Origin: Paramecium pentaurelia | Lineage: Eukaryota > Ciliophora > Oligohymenophorea > Peniculida > Parameciidae | Assembly: GCA_905183005.1 (NCBI GenBank) | Contig: CAJJDO010000160.1 | Span: 41,860-105,859, forward strand | Direction of reading: 5' to 3' | DNA: 64,000 nt | Part shown: positions 38,723 through 52,300 of the stretch, piece after piece | Numbering within the stretch: the stretch's first letter is position 1 | How the letters are laid out: the number at the start of each line of letters is the position of its first letter | Notes under the pieces: generated by a model | The model's database searches: none | Told to the model about the DNA's origin: nothing | Seen by the model: the letters and a program-made list of their open reading frames with translations, nothing else | Program-made: the position numbers and the translations under genes

Positions 38723-39660
38723 ATGTATCAGTAATAAGCAAATTAACAAATTCCAGTTCAATAGTAAAGGGATTATAATATTCCTCCTTCAGGTATTATG
38801 AGAAACTATTTATTTTTTAGGTTACAAAGCACCAAGATATCCTAGAGAAGAGTTGCCTGAGAATTAAGAATAGAATTTAGATTTAGGTGGTTCCTATTAA
38901 AGTTATCTATATAATTGTGGGGAATGTTGTGGTAATTGTAAGGCAGTTTGTCCATGTAATCCATTTGTTGATTATCCTTATATTTAAGTAGAGTAGAGTT
39001 TTGTTGGAGTGTATTCACGTTTTGGAAAGTATATAAAGACAGGTATAAACATTATAATAATAAGTGTAACCTGGATTGATATACATGAATCCTTGTACTG
39101 ATACAATTTAGAAAGTAGATTGTAAAGTTTAGATGATCGATTGTCCAAGATAATAAGTTATGACAAAAGATAATATTTTAGTTAGCATTGATGCAACAGT
39201 TTATTATAGAATAGTTATTCCCAGGAGATCGATCTTTTACATAAATGATTTACATTAAGCAGTGACATAATTGACATTGGCCACAATAAAAAGTATAGCA
39301 GGTTCCCAGACTTTACAAGATCTCTTGGAGAAAAGAGCAGAAGTACAATAATAAATAGAGGGTTTTGTGGATGAACATGTATGGGAATGGGGAATAGATG
39401 TTGAAAATATGTTAATTAAGGATATTTAATTAAATGCTGATTTATAGAATACTTTATCAATGGCAGCCAAAGAATAAAGAGCTGCTTAAGCTAAAGTGAT
39501 ATCAGCTTAAGGAGATGTGTAATCAGCCAAATTGATGAGGTAAGCAGCTGAATTATTAGATTCAAAAGCAGCTATGCAAATTAGATATTTAGATACTATA
39601 ACAATTTTAGGATAACAAGGATCAACCAAGGTAGTATTACTTCCAACAGAATCTAAATGA
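38723..39660 (+). CDS. SPFH/band-7 protein (stomatin/HIR-like)
   Basis: 295 residues after introns of 28 and 22 nt. A Gln/Pro-rich start is followed by a cluster of cysteines (CGECCGNCKAVCPCNPF), probable palmitoylation sites in place of the hydrophobic hairpin of stomatins. The SPFH domain reads QSFVGVYSRFGKY, VQPGLIYMNPC, VMTKDNILVSIDATVYYRI, WGIDVENMLIKDI and AAKEQRAAQAKVISAQGD. Family role: membrane scaffold for lipid microdomains and channels. It starts 202 bp from the divergent start of the EF-hand gene. Confidence 0.92.
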
Positions 39661-39825
39661 TTAATATATATATACATGTTAATTAAAATATTATAAATAT
39701 ATAAAAATTACAGTTAGAATCATGTTGATAATAGATGTATTTTTATTTGATAGTATATAAAAAGAAATCTTGGTTATAATTATTTATTTTAAGTAGTTAT
39801 GGTAGAAATAATTAGATTTTTTAAA

Positions 39826-42800
39826 ATGGATTTATCAATATTAAAATTAATGAAATCATTCATCTTAGTAGTAGCTATGTTAATAAGTTTAGCTACATCT
39901 TAAATAATACTTACTTAATAAACTATGTGTAGTTGTATACAATTAACAAATCAAAATGATTGTAGTACATTACCAGGTTGTATATGGATAAATAATTCAT
40001 GTTCATAAAATAATTGTTCATAACTTGATCAATCATAATGTTTAAAGGCTTCGTATTATTGTTAATGGAATACATCAGAAGATTCTGCTACATGTTCAGC
40101 ATTTACATCATGTTAAAATTTAATTGCTACTAATAATTAAGAATGTATCAAATAAAATGTTAGATGCTTAGGATTTAATTAAGTATCTTAATAATGCTTA
40201 TATTATAATCAAATTAATTCAAATTGTAGTGATTATTCATAGAATAATTGCTCCTATAATTTTGGTAAAGATGGACCATGTTATTTGATTAATAATACCT
40301 GTTAAGTAATTAATCAATGTTCATAAGCTAAAAATCAAGATTAATGTTAGTAATTCAATTAATTCAAATCTGTTTCTCCTTAAGGAATAATATGTTAATG
40401 GTATTAGAATTAATGCTAAACAATTACAAATTGTAATCAATTTATTAGTGAAGACACATGTAAATATTATTTTACAAATTTGAATACTTTGAATGTTTGT
40501 TATTGGTCTATAAATACAACTCCACCTTAATGTGTTTCTGTAACAAATCTAAATAATTTGAATTAATAGAATTGTTTATCAAATACAAGTTATTTATTTA
40601 GATGGTATGGATTATAAAGTAATCCAAATTAAGGTATTTGTGGTCCTTGTAAATAAATTTAAATAATAACAAAAACTTAATGTATTTGTTCTGATTATGT
40701 TTTATAAAGTGATTGTAATTCAAAAAATTATTTATGTCAATGGAATACATAAACTGGAACTTGTACATAAAATAATTGTATTAATATACCAATTCAAAAT
40801 GATTGTATAACAGTATCTGATTGTTATTGGAGTTTTAAAACTAATAAATGTTAAATTTTGAATAATTGCACTGATTTAACATTTACAGTTAATTCAATAG
40901 GATGTGCATCATAAAGTTTATAATGTGCTGGTTATGAAGGAGGAACTTGTATAAGTACATCAACTATAGTTCCTACTTGTAGTAATTAATAATCATAATA
41001 AGAATGTTCATAATTTATTAGTAATTAAGGTCTATGTATTTGGAATACCCCTAATTATTCATGTTCATTATTAAAAAATTGTAATTAGATAAATGATTCT
41101 GTATTTTGTGTAAATTGGTAGAATTAATGCATATGGGATGCAACAAGTTCATAATGTTTATAATTGACATGTTCATAAATTACAAATCAATAAAATTGTA
41201 CATATATTTTAATATAATTCTAATAAACTTAATATTAATTATGTAGATGGAATTAATCATTAGGAATTCAAGGTGGTTGTGAAAATGCTTATTCAGCATT
41301 ATTATAAACATCAGATACTTGTGTTAATAATACAGGTAATACTTATAGATGGAGTACAAATAATGCATCTGTAGGAATGTGTGTCTCATGTGGTACTAAT
41401 CAATTATCATTTTAAACACTATCTTCATGTTAATGTTAATAATTAAATTCCTAAGAAAATTGTAAAAACTCAGGATTCTGTAAATATAACACAAATAATA
41501 ATATTTGTGAACCATCACATTGTATTGAATATTAAAATCAGATTACTTGTGCTTCATTAAGTACATGCTATTGGAATAGTAAAAATGGTTGTTCTTCATT
41601 CACTAATTGTTCTGAATTACCAAATCCTACCAATTAATTAGAATGTGTAAATATGAATGTTTAATGTAAAGGATTTAATAATGGAGTTTGTTAATCCTAT
41701 CCAACATCAACTTGTTCAGTAATGTATAATACTAATGGTAATTGTTACAATAATATTGGTACTGATGGTGTATGTTTCTTAAGCACTACTGACTAAATTA
41801 CTTAATGTATAGGATTCTCTGAATGTAATTAAACTTAAAGTGAAACAGTATGTTTAAGAAATCAATTATCTTGTTAATGGAATACTTTGAATGGTTAATG
41901 TTCATCAATTAATTGTACATCATTCAAAACATAATTAAATTGTAAATTCTATATACCAAACCTACTTTCATCTCAAATTATTCCATGTTATTGGAATACA
42001 AATAATAATACATGTGTGACAGCTTCTAATATTTTAACATAATTAAATTAAAATACATGTCCATCCAATACACATAATACTTATACTTGGATAACAATTT
42101 CAAATACAAAAGGGTATTGTGTTAAATGTTAGGAATAAATCACTCTTCCAAATTAATGTCCCTGTACATTTTTAAGCTATAATGATTGTTCTTAATCATT
42201 AGAATGTTATTGGAATGGTGAATATTGTTTATAATTAGAATGTCCTTAAATATTATTATAAACTATATGTGCATCTTAATTAGGTTGTATGTGGAACTAA
42301 AATTAATGTAAAGTATTTAATGGATAATGTACAAATTTATTAGGTAATTCTTAAGTTTAATGTATGGAATAAAATTTTTAATGTGTTGGTAGCAATGGAA
42401 TTTAATGCAATAAATAATTGAATAATTGTGAAGATAATAATGAGGATAATAAATGTCTTACAGCTCTTGGTAGTGATGGAGCATGTTATTGGAATAATAA
42501 TACTTAAAAATGTGTTGCTGTTTCTTCATGTAATCAATTACCTCAATATGCATGTTAATTAAGATCTAAATCTTGTTATTGGGATACTATAAGTACATCT
42601 TGCCAAATATTAACATGTAGTACTCTTCTTTAATACTTTGGATAATGCACATTTGTTATAAATTTAACATCCATTAAGAATATTTAGACTTGTGAATTGA
42701 TTAACAATTAATGTATTCCAATATAAGATCCTTTTAATTTATCTTAAGATCAATGTTTTAGTAATACAAATAGAACAGCAAGATGGATTCCATCCAATTA

Positions 42801-45153
42801 TGGAAATAATGGAATTTGTTATTCTTGTTCTGCAAATATGATTCCATTTTATTCATCTTAAAGTTGTTAATGTTATTAATATATGACATAAAATGATTGT
42901 TATGGAGCCACAGGGTAATCATGTATTTGGGAGAATCAAAAATGTACATAATAACATTGTTCCAACATTTATACTAATTAAGCTTGTGCCCAAACTATAG
43001 GATGTGGATGGAACAATTCAGTTTGTTAAATTTTCAGTTCTTGTGAATCAATTACTGGACAAGGATTAAATATTTATAATTGTTTGAGTTATTCTATTCA
43101 ATGCAAAGGTTTCAATGGAAAAACTTGTACTTAATTTCCAAATAATACATGTAGTTCATATTAAAATTAAAATACTTGTAATGGTAATCTTGGATCTGAT
43201 GGTCCTTGTTAATGGAACTCATTTGATAAAGGATCATGTAGTGTAATATTAACATGTTCTTATATAAAAAATCCTTAGATTTGTAGTTATTATTAAAATA
43301 TTTGTATATTAATAGATGACTAATGTCAATAACTTACATGTGCTAATTTCAATACTCCATCATCATGCACATATATCATATCCTCTTTTCTAACAGGAGA
43401 GATTTAATAATGTCAATGGTAAATAGAGACAAGAACTTGTGTTAATTTAATTACATCTTCATAATTAAATTCAGTGAATTGTTCACGTAATACAGGATTT
43501 ACTTATAGATGGATACCATCAAAAAATTAAAATGGAGATGGTTATTGTACTAAATGTTTTCTAAAATAATTATATCTTCCTGGATAATGTGCTTGTAATC
43601 AATTGATTTACTAGAATGATTGTTAAGCAAATCTTTAATGTTCTTGGTCAACTACCTCAAATATACCAAATTGTTATAATAAACCATGTTCTGAAATATT
43701 GACATAAGAAATATGTAGTTCTACTCCAAGATGTTCATGGTCAGCATCCTAATTATTATGTTAACCATTTTCATCATGTTCAAATCTAGCAGGTGTCAAT
43801 GCTGGAGAATGTGCCAGTTATTCAATTTATTGTGCAGCTATATCAAAAACATTTTTATCACTTTAATAAAAGTATATTTGCTCACCTACAACAAGCTAAT
43901 AATGTTCAATTAACACAGAAACTATATCATAATATGAATGTGAAAACATAATTGCTTAAAATGGTATTTGTTAATTCAATTCAATCAATCAATAATGCAC
44001 TTTAGTTACCAATTGCTCATAAATTACATCCTAATTGAGATGTCAACAATTTAATCATTAGTGTAAATGGTCATTTATTACAGATGATTAAACCAAAAGT
44101 GCCTGTTAAACAGCTTAATGCAATTAATTTACTAATAAATTTGAATGCACTTATATATTAAGTTCTTTATCTAATTACTTGCCTTCAAAAGTTATAACGT
44201 GTGAATGGTTACCAACTTAAGGATGTCAATAAGCTACAAATATCTTAACTACTCTCTCATCTAGTTAGTGTTACTCCAATACACTAATGATGTCAAGATG
44301 GACTTCTACTTCAGGAGATTCTGGTTATTGTGCATCATGCACCTAATATAGTCTAAATAAAATGATTAACTCTCCATGTTCATGTTCAGATTTATCCTCA
44401 TATGAATGTGCTTATGCTTCCCCTTAATGTTCATACAATTAAACTTCCTCTAAATGTACTACATCAACCTGCACATCCATTACATCTAAGTATTCATGTG
44501 CTGCAAATCCTAATTGTATTTATATTGGAACTTGCAAAAATTATTCAAAAAAGCCTACTAATAATTCAACTTTTGGATGTGTAAATATCACTACTGCCAA
44601 ATCCCCTTTAGATTGCTCTGGAGCTTCAATCAATTGTCCACAATATATTCCTAATAATGATAAAGGATAATATGGTACATGTAATGTAAAAGAACAATGC
44701 AGTAACTTTAATTCTACTACATGCAATACTTATAATTAATAAGTTGCAACTCCTTATTGCGTTGTAATCAATACAAAATGTTAAACTATTAATAATTGCA
44801 AATAGATTACTGATATTGCACTTTGTAGTTTATAAACAAACAGATGTTAATGGAGTTTTATCTTAAATTCATGTATCACTCAATCCTGTAACTCATATAC
44901 CTCTAAATCTGATTGTACTTATGTCTATACCTCTTATTCACCTGGAGATATCACTCTTTGTTATTGGGATTCCTATAATTTTGATTGTCGAAATGCTTCC
45001 CAATCAATAACAAAAACTTTTAATTAGACTAACAACATTTAATGCTTTGTAAATACAGGACATTTATATCATTTAGATGGAAATGATTGTAAAAAATGCT
45101 TCTAAAACATTTTAAGCATTCTTCTAATAACAGTTATCTTCATTATTATTTGA
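39826..45153 (+). CDS. Giant Cys-rich surface-antigen-like protein (1,775 aa)
   Basis: One uninterrupted frame of 1,776 codons. Signal peptide MKSFILVVAMLISLATS follows a short N-terminal stretch; in-frame ATGs at 39799 and 39847 are alternative starts. The body consists of dozens of short units with the pattern C...C-x-W...C (CSTLPGCIWINNSC, CYWNTNNNTCV, CEWLPTQGC), at about 10% Cys with many Asn, Thr and Ser and many NxS/T sites. Such periodic cysteines are typical of Paramecium immobilisation and surface antigens. The C-terminus is strongly hydrophobic (ILSILLITVIFIII, then TGA), an anchor signal. The lack of introns matches known surface-antigen genes. Antigen genes are often expressed one at a time, but nothing here shows regulation. 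Confidence 0.88.
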
Positions 45154-45381
45154 ATGTATTAATCATTTAGCAATATATTATATTTTTAGTTTCTTTTCTT
45201 TATTATAGTTTATTAATTATTTGAATTCCCTACCTTACCTTTATCATTTTCAATCTCTTCATTTTTACATAAATTAAAATTAATTACATTTAAATTATGT
45301 CACAATGATATAGTCAAATTAAAAAATACATAAAAAATAAGTAATTCCATTTCATATTAGATTATTAAAAAGTTCTTCAAT

Positions 45382-45904
45382 ATGAATAATCAAACAAAGT
45401 AAATAACTTTAACCAACAACAAAGACAATAAACTACCTAATCCCTCAACTTTAATTGATAATCCTTACTCCAAAGCATCTAACCAATTTACATTTTCAAC
45501 TAATGAAACTCAATCAAATCAAATCTTCCATAAAAACCTTAACAAATCATATCGAATCAAAAGAAAAACTAGAACTTTCACCTTAAATGAAGATTAAAAA
45601 ATTTTACACCTTGTTCTTAATCTTGGGCCCAAGTTTAAATAGATTGCCAAATTAATCCCTGGAAAATCTATTAATGCACTTAAAAATAGATATTATAGAG
45701 ATTTAAGATATAGATGGGATGAAGTCTTGGGAAAGTATATAAATTATTTAAAATAATAGAGAATATATTTATCTTAATGAAAAGAAGGAAGAATCATATT
45801 TCTAGAGTTTAGTCGCCAATTCATTTTTGCACCAAGACTTGTCTAATATTTTGATCCCAATGTTATCTCAGATATAAATAGTGATAAATTAATGTTTGCA
45901 TTGA
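45382..45904 (+). CDS. Myb/SANT-domain protein (paralogue of 35332-35981)
   Basis: 165 residues after one 25-nt intron. N-terminal Asn/Thr/Ser-rich arm, basic SYRIKRKTRTF, then one Myb/SANT repeat: LNEDQKILHLVLNLGPKF, KQIAKLIPGKSINALKNRYY, RDLRYRWDEVLG. Reading through the intron would stop after LSQ; splicing continues EYIYLNEKKEESYFQSLVANS, which lines up with the paralogue's tail, so the spliced form is preferred. Likely DNA-binding. The two copies lie 10 kb apart on opposite strands around the EF-hand, band-7 and surface-antigen genes. Confidence 0.83.
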
Positions 45905-46816
45905 GTTTATAATCATTATAAGTAATTTGTATTTACCATATTTAAAAAAAAAGTTGTACTAGATAAATGCGTTTTATCGGATTTGAATTAATTTATAATA
46001 CGTAAAATTAAAATGTGAAAATGTGTAAATTTTAAAAATTAATTCCAAAATTAACAAGAAACTTTTAATACTTGATACCTTTCTATATAAATTATTCATA
46101 AATTAATGTCATATTTAAATAATACAATTAATAATTATAAAATTTAATTAGTTATTCTCTTATAAATATATTAAGAGAATTGAGTTATATATATCATTTG
46201 CAATAACTATTCTTTTTTCTATTACATTATCTTCTATAGTCTTCCTTTTTTTATTAAAAACTATTCATACTATTTTATTTTTATTAATATATAAACTTTG
46301 ATTATTATAACTTTATTCATCTCTTTTTCAAATTTATTTTTATTTATAAGTACTATTATTTTTTTCATTTGATACTTGATAAAGCAGTTTCAAAGTAAGA
46401 ATACAATCATAACATATACGAAAAGCTTTTTACACAATGACTCGTTTATATAATTAAAGAGATATTATTTGATTTAAATACAATTATTGATAAAAGAAAG
46501 AAAAAAAGATAGAGAATTCTTTATAAAATTATATTTGTTAAAAATATGAAAATTTTAAATTATATTGAATTTGCCATTAAAATATTAAACCTTTATTTAA
46601 TTTTTACTTATAGATAATATTATATCTTCATTCATTTTATTATATTTTCTTACTCTCTTATGTATTTAGTTATAATTTGAACTTTTTTAATAGTGAATTA
46701 AAATATTAAGGAATCTAAATAAAATATTATTGTTTAAATTAATTGGCAACTTATATATGATTTATAATAATTATAAAATATTGAAAGATTAATGTCTTAA
46801 ATATATGAATTGGTTG
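45905..46816. other. Intergenic spacer between convergent genes
   Basis: About 0.9 kb, extremely AT-rich with T-rich tracts; no gene, RNA or repeat recognised. Confidence 0.6.
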
Positions 46817-49204
46817 TCATAGTCTCTTTAAACTTAGGAATCCTTCTCCTTTTCCTCCATTATAACTAACTTAGAGTCTAGCTCTATTTGGTAATACTAT
46901 AAAGTCTTATGCATTTAAACCTAAAGATAACTACAAAAGATACCAGTATATTCTGAAGATTTCTTCTTTTAATCTAAAGTGGCAATATTCTCTCCATTAA
47001 TTAGAACAGAGACAGTTTATTTTTCTTTTGAGAAAAATGCATAGGCTATATGATAAACCCCTGGTGCCACAATTAAAATAGAACTTTTTCCTTTTTCCCA
47101 TACAAAATTTTCTGGTAGAGTGTTGATTACTTCATATTCCCAAGGAATTAAATGATTTTATGTTTCACCTGATCTCCACTAAAATCTTGCTACAATATTT
47201 TCTTAACAAAGTGATTCATATATTTAATTTTAACTTTTGAGATAATTAGATAGATCATCTGCTGATACTTTAGTTTATAAATCATTATGTATAGCTTCAA
47301 ATGCTTAATTGATTTCAGGAATATCTATATATTATTATTATAATACTTGCTTTAGTGTCTAGAATGGTAATCATATCTTATATTCCAGCTTTAAGCATCA
47401 TGTCTTTTTATATTAAATCTAATGTATATTTTGTCAATTAAATATGTTTGGTTAAATCCTTTTAATAGGCTCTTTCATCTTAATCAATACATAATTTTTA
47501 AATAATATTTTTTAATTCTTCAAAATCTTAGTAAAGTACTCTTTATTTTAAATTAATTTCTAATTGATTTAATTATTATTCAAAAGAAGATATCTTTTTA
47601 GAGACTATTTATGAGACTTCTTATTTGATATTTTTAAAGCTATCTTAATTGGAACCAGTTTTTTTGATTTCATTAACTCTTCTTTATAATTATTATTCAA
47701 TTTAAACTTAGATATGTTATTCATCTTCATATGATAACTATTTAGCTTTAACTTCACTTATTTCCTTTAATTATAATAATTAAATACTTTATTCATTTAT
47801 TGAACTTATCTTTATAATTATTTAAATACTTAATCAGATTTAAATTCATCTAAATACTCTTACATTTAATCTACTTTTTATTAAATATCCTTTTTTTATA
47901 TTCTCATAGTATTAATTACTTTTTTAAGATCATCTAATTCTTCTCTTTTGTCATCATCCATTTATTTAATATTTTCAGATAAATTATATAATTCTTCTGT
48001 CAATTTCTCAGATAAATGTGTAGATTTCATAATAGTTGTTTACATCTATTCACTTGTGAATTATTTAGATTCTAAAATTTCATTTCTCAATCTATCAAGA
48101 TCTGAAATAATCTCTTAAGAAAATTTATTAAATCTTTAAGAATAACCATCCATTTCTCCTTAAAGTGAATTTATAGATTGCATATGTTTATCTAATTCTT
48201 TATTATCAGCTTTTTTATTTAATTGTTTTGTTACTCCATCAACTTATTATTTCATTTCAACCATCATAGAATTATTATCTTACAATCTAGATTCCACAAC
48301 ATTCTTTAATTCTTATTATTATTCTTTAATAACTTCTAATTGATGTATTTCAGCCTTATTTTATAATGAATTAATTAGAATTGAAAAATCTTATCTATCA
48401 ACTTTAACTTCTAAAATTGAAGCAATTTTATCAATTTAATCTAAAGAAGCTTTTTAATCAAGATTTTAGATGATTGGTTATAAATCTTCTAAAGAAGAAT
48501 AATTTTATAAAATTTAATCTAATTCTTATTTACTAATTTTTTTATTTACTGCCTATTGTACTTAATGTTTACTAGCCTTTGTTTCAAGTAATTCATTCAT
48601 TTCTTATAAATTTGCTTTAAGTTCTACTTATTAAGATAATTATGAAAAATCTTTCATACTAGGTACTTATTAAAATTTCTTAGATATTTATGTTTGTAAT
48701 TCTTCAATTTTGTGTTTCATATTTTACATTTCTCCTTTAAATTCTCCTGATTATTATTTCTCTAACAATTATTTCATCTCATCAACATCAATTTTACTAA
48801 AAAAATCATTGAATAAATATAATACTTGCTTAACAAATACTACATATCTGCCTTTAAAACATAATCCTTTAATAAAACTTAAGAATCTTCATAAGTAATT
48901 TTAGTATCAAGATTAGCAGCTATTTCTGCTATCGTTCTTGATATATCATTGATATTGGCTTTAAGTGCTAACCCTGAATGAAGTTCATTTTTAGAAGCTC
49001 TTGTAGAAAGTTGCTTTTCTATTTCTCTTATACTTTCTCCTTGTGATTTTACAACATCCGTTAAAGCCTTAAATGTTAATCTGATAATATCATTGATATT
49101 TTTCCATTCCGATTAAGACTATTGTTAATATTAATGCATTCTACCTACAGCAAATCTTCTACGATGGCTGTACTATATGGATCATTATCATCTCGATGAT
49201 GCAT
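46817..49204 (-). CDS. Long coiled-coil protein with a C-terminal beta-sandwich (C1q-like) domain
   Basis: 754 residues after five introns (26, 29, 23, 22 and 23 nt). Residues of about 30-590 are almost continuous heptad-rich coiled coil (LETKASKHQVQQAVNKKIS, KHMQSINSLQGEMDGYSQRF). The last about 130 residues form a compact domain: RFQWRSGETQNHLIPWEYE, LIVAPGVYHIAYAFFSKEKQ, VSVLINGENIATL, YTGLNAQDFIVLPNRARL, QVSYNGGKGEGFLSLKRL. The strand order and the GVYHI...FVLP...GFLSL pattern recall C1q/TNF-type jelly rolls at the end of coiled coils, so a trimeric fibrous protein is plausible. Without signal peptide it should be cytoplasmic. The 23-nt intron before LNAQDF is needed to keep this domain in frame. 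Confidence 0.75.
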
Positions 49205-49350
49205 AATTTAATTTTGAATTTCAGTTGATAATTAAATATATTAAAATTCATTATACTTATTCTACATATACATCTAACTTAAGTCATTCTTAATATATTC
49301 TAATCTATATATATATATATATTAAGAATAATATAATCATAGTAATTCAT

Positions 49351-52300
49351 TCACTCTTTAATTTAGTCTTCTGCTAATCTTATAGATTAATTTGATTATA
49401 ATTGAGATCCCATACTCTCATCTTCATAATCATTTTAGAGTTCCAACAACATGGCAGATTCCTTTTGTAAGAGTAGACTTGCTATCAATAAAGGCTTAAC
49501 TTTTTTCTCTATTCCTGATTATTACAAATGTGAAGACAATTCTTAAATTTTCTTTTATAAAGTGTCTATTATTTGTCTCCATTAATCTAATCGATCAGCA
49601 TCAAGTAGAACTATCTAATCAAATCTTTATTCTATAACACCTCTAATAGTTGGCCATGAATCCAATAATTTTTAAAACTTTAATAAAATGTTAAAATGAT
49701 TACTTAACTCATGATTTCAGTCTTTTATCCCTTAATCTATAAGAATTAATTTTAAGCTTCTTCTGAAAATAAACCAAATTCAACACAAACAACAGCAAAC
49801 TTTTCAAATGAGAAATTCTATTCTCCTTTAACTAGTAAATCAGCATTTGCAAAAAATATTTCAGAAATCTATTCACTACTTAAACGATCAGGTTCAATAT
49901 GACGTAATAATAGAAACCATTCTTCAAAATTACACATTCCATTTCCATCTATTATTAATTAATATTTATAATACCTAAATCACATGCTGCAAAAGCATTA
50001 ATAACATATTCTTTTGCTCTACTTACTAATATTTTATATTTAGCAAATAACTGTATCATAAATTAATCAAAATCAATTAAATGTTATTTATTTACTTATT
50101 TAGGATCATTTTCTTTAAGTAAATCTAATTCTTTTTTTAACTCTTCTTTCTCTTCAGATGTCATTCTAGAATCTGCAAAGATTCCTATATATTATACTAC
50201 CCTTAAATAAGGAACCATATATCTAAGTTCTTAATCTTAATCAGTATTCAGAATACCCAATTATGAAACATTTGTTATATAATCATATGCTTCTAAATAA
50301 CGTTTGAGTTCATCCAAATTAAAATTAACATAAGTATCAAAAAGATTCAAAAATTTTGCAAAATTATTAATCCTTACAATACTTTTATAGTGTTTAACAG
50401 AAACAACTAAAATTAAAAATTTTTATTCAGCTATCTTTTTAATACCAAATTGAGATAGAAAATATGAATAAACAAATGAAGCTAAATCTTATTCTTTAAT
50501 ATTACTATTTTCCTTTTATTATGCAATTCTATCAGCATATATAACATTAATCTATTTTATTAATAATTTAAGAGGCATAAAATGTTTAATTTTAGGTAAT
50601 TATTTTTGCTTAATTTTTTCAATAAGCATAGGTCCAGCATTTTATTTTTGGAATTCATATACTACTGTAACTTTTTATCCCAATTATGGTCCTTTAAAAA
50701 TTAATTTAGCCTATGTCATCTTTTTAGCATCTCTCTTTCTAACAGTTATCTTCTATTCAGATTTTAAATTTTAACTTTCTAAAAATTATTCTATTTATTT
50801 CTATTCTTTTTTTATCTATTCCTTACCACATGCAACATTATATAAATCAGCTTCACTAAATAAAGATAGTTTTTTTTTCATCTCTTCAATTTACTCATTC
50901 AAAGATTTTATTGAGTTATGCATCTCATTTAATTTTTAATCCTTTTATTTGTTTTACATTTCAGCACCAGATAATAATTCTATAAGAGTCTTCACTTTTT
51001 CTAAATCTACTTACTATACATTATGTTATTTCTGTTATTATATATCAACCTATGTATGAATTATCCTTTTACTCTCATCAAAAATTTCAGAATCTAACAT
51101 ATTTTTGTCTGTCAAAGAAGGCATTTCAGTAGCGTCTTTTTATAAGAAAAACTTCTTCTCAATTAAGGAATTTAATTGTCTACTTGAGGTTTGATTTTTG
51201 AATTTATCTATATAATATATATATATCATTATTACCTTCATAAACTTTAACTAATTCTTCAATATTTTATTTAATTTTCTATTGTTCAAAGACCTAATCA
51301 AATTTTTCCTGTGATTATGTAAAATAATTAAAATCGGATTTTTACATTGAAATTAATGTTTGACATGATTATTCTTTGGTAGCATATTCTAGAAAATCTA
51401 AACCTGTAATTTAAGCAAAACAAGCAACTGTAATTATTTTATCCATATTCATCACCATATTGTCCATTTCTATAATATTCTTATCATCCATAAGTTCTTC
51501 TATTACTTCATCTCGTTCTTCTTCTGAAGATGATTCTTATTTCACAACTTAGGATTATAAAGAATTTTATAGAGAATCTGTTTTTTAGGGCATGATGGAA
51601 TTACGTCCTTATTTTAAATAAAACATTGAAGGAGCATTATTAATACTATTTTATTTGCTCAATTAGTGTTTATCTGTTTAATTAACAATTATTTCATTAT
51701 GTGGAATAGCCACTTAAGAAAATCGATGTTTTTTTTCATTCTACAATTTTTTTGTCAATAGTTCTATTTCACTATTAGCCTACTTTAGTTTTTTAGTTAA
51801 AAAGGCTACAATTTTTTTTAGATCATTAGATTACAATCTCATTTTTCCAAATTAATCTTCTAATTCTTTATAATCATCTTTGAGTACATGATTCTTTTTA
51901 TTTTCTGTAATCAATTATTCATTTAGCTTTTTAACTTCTGCTTTAAGACTTTCAATCTCATAACTAAATATTTTAGATTATGTTGCATATTCATCTAACA
52001 TTTAAATTTTACCTTTAGAAATGAACATATCTGTTTAAAATTTCATATCATTTATCATATTAACTACTTTAGTCCAAATTTCTTCAATTAACAATCCTCT
52101 CTCAAAACATTCAAATTTAATTTACTTTATTAATTCTTTAATAGTAACTGATAACAAATTTAAAGTATCTGGTTAATCATCTTGTTTTTATTTGTCAAAC
52201 CATTCTTTTAATTTTATAGTCTAGACTCTGCCCATAGGAGCATCAGTTTACAAATTACGAATTTCTGAATTGAGAGAAGTTTCAAATTTTAAATATTCAT

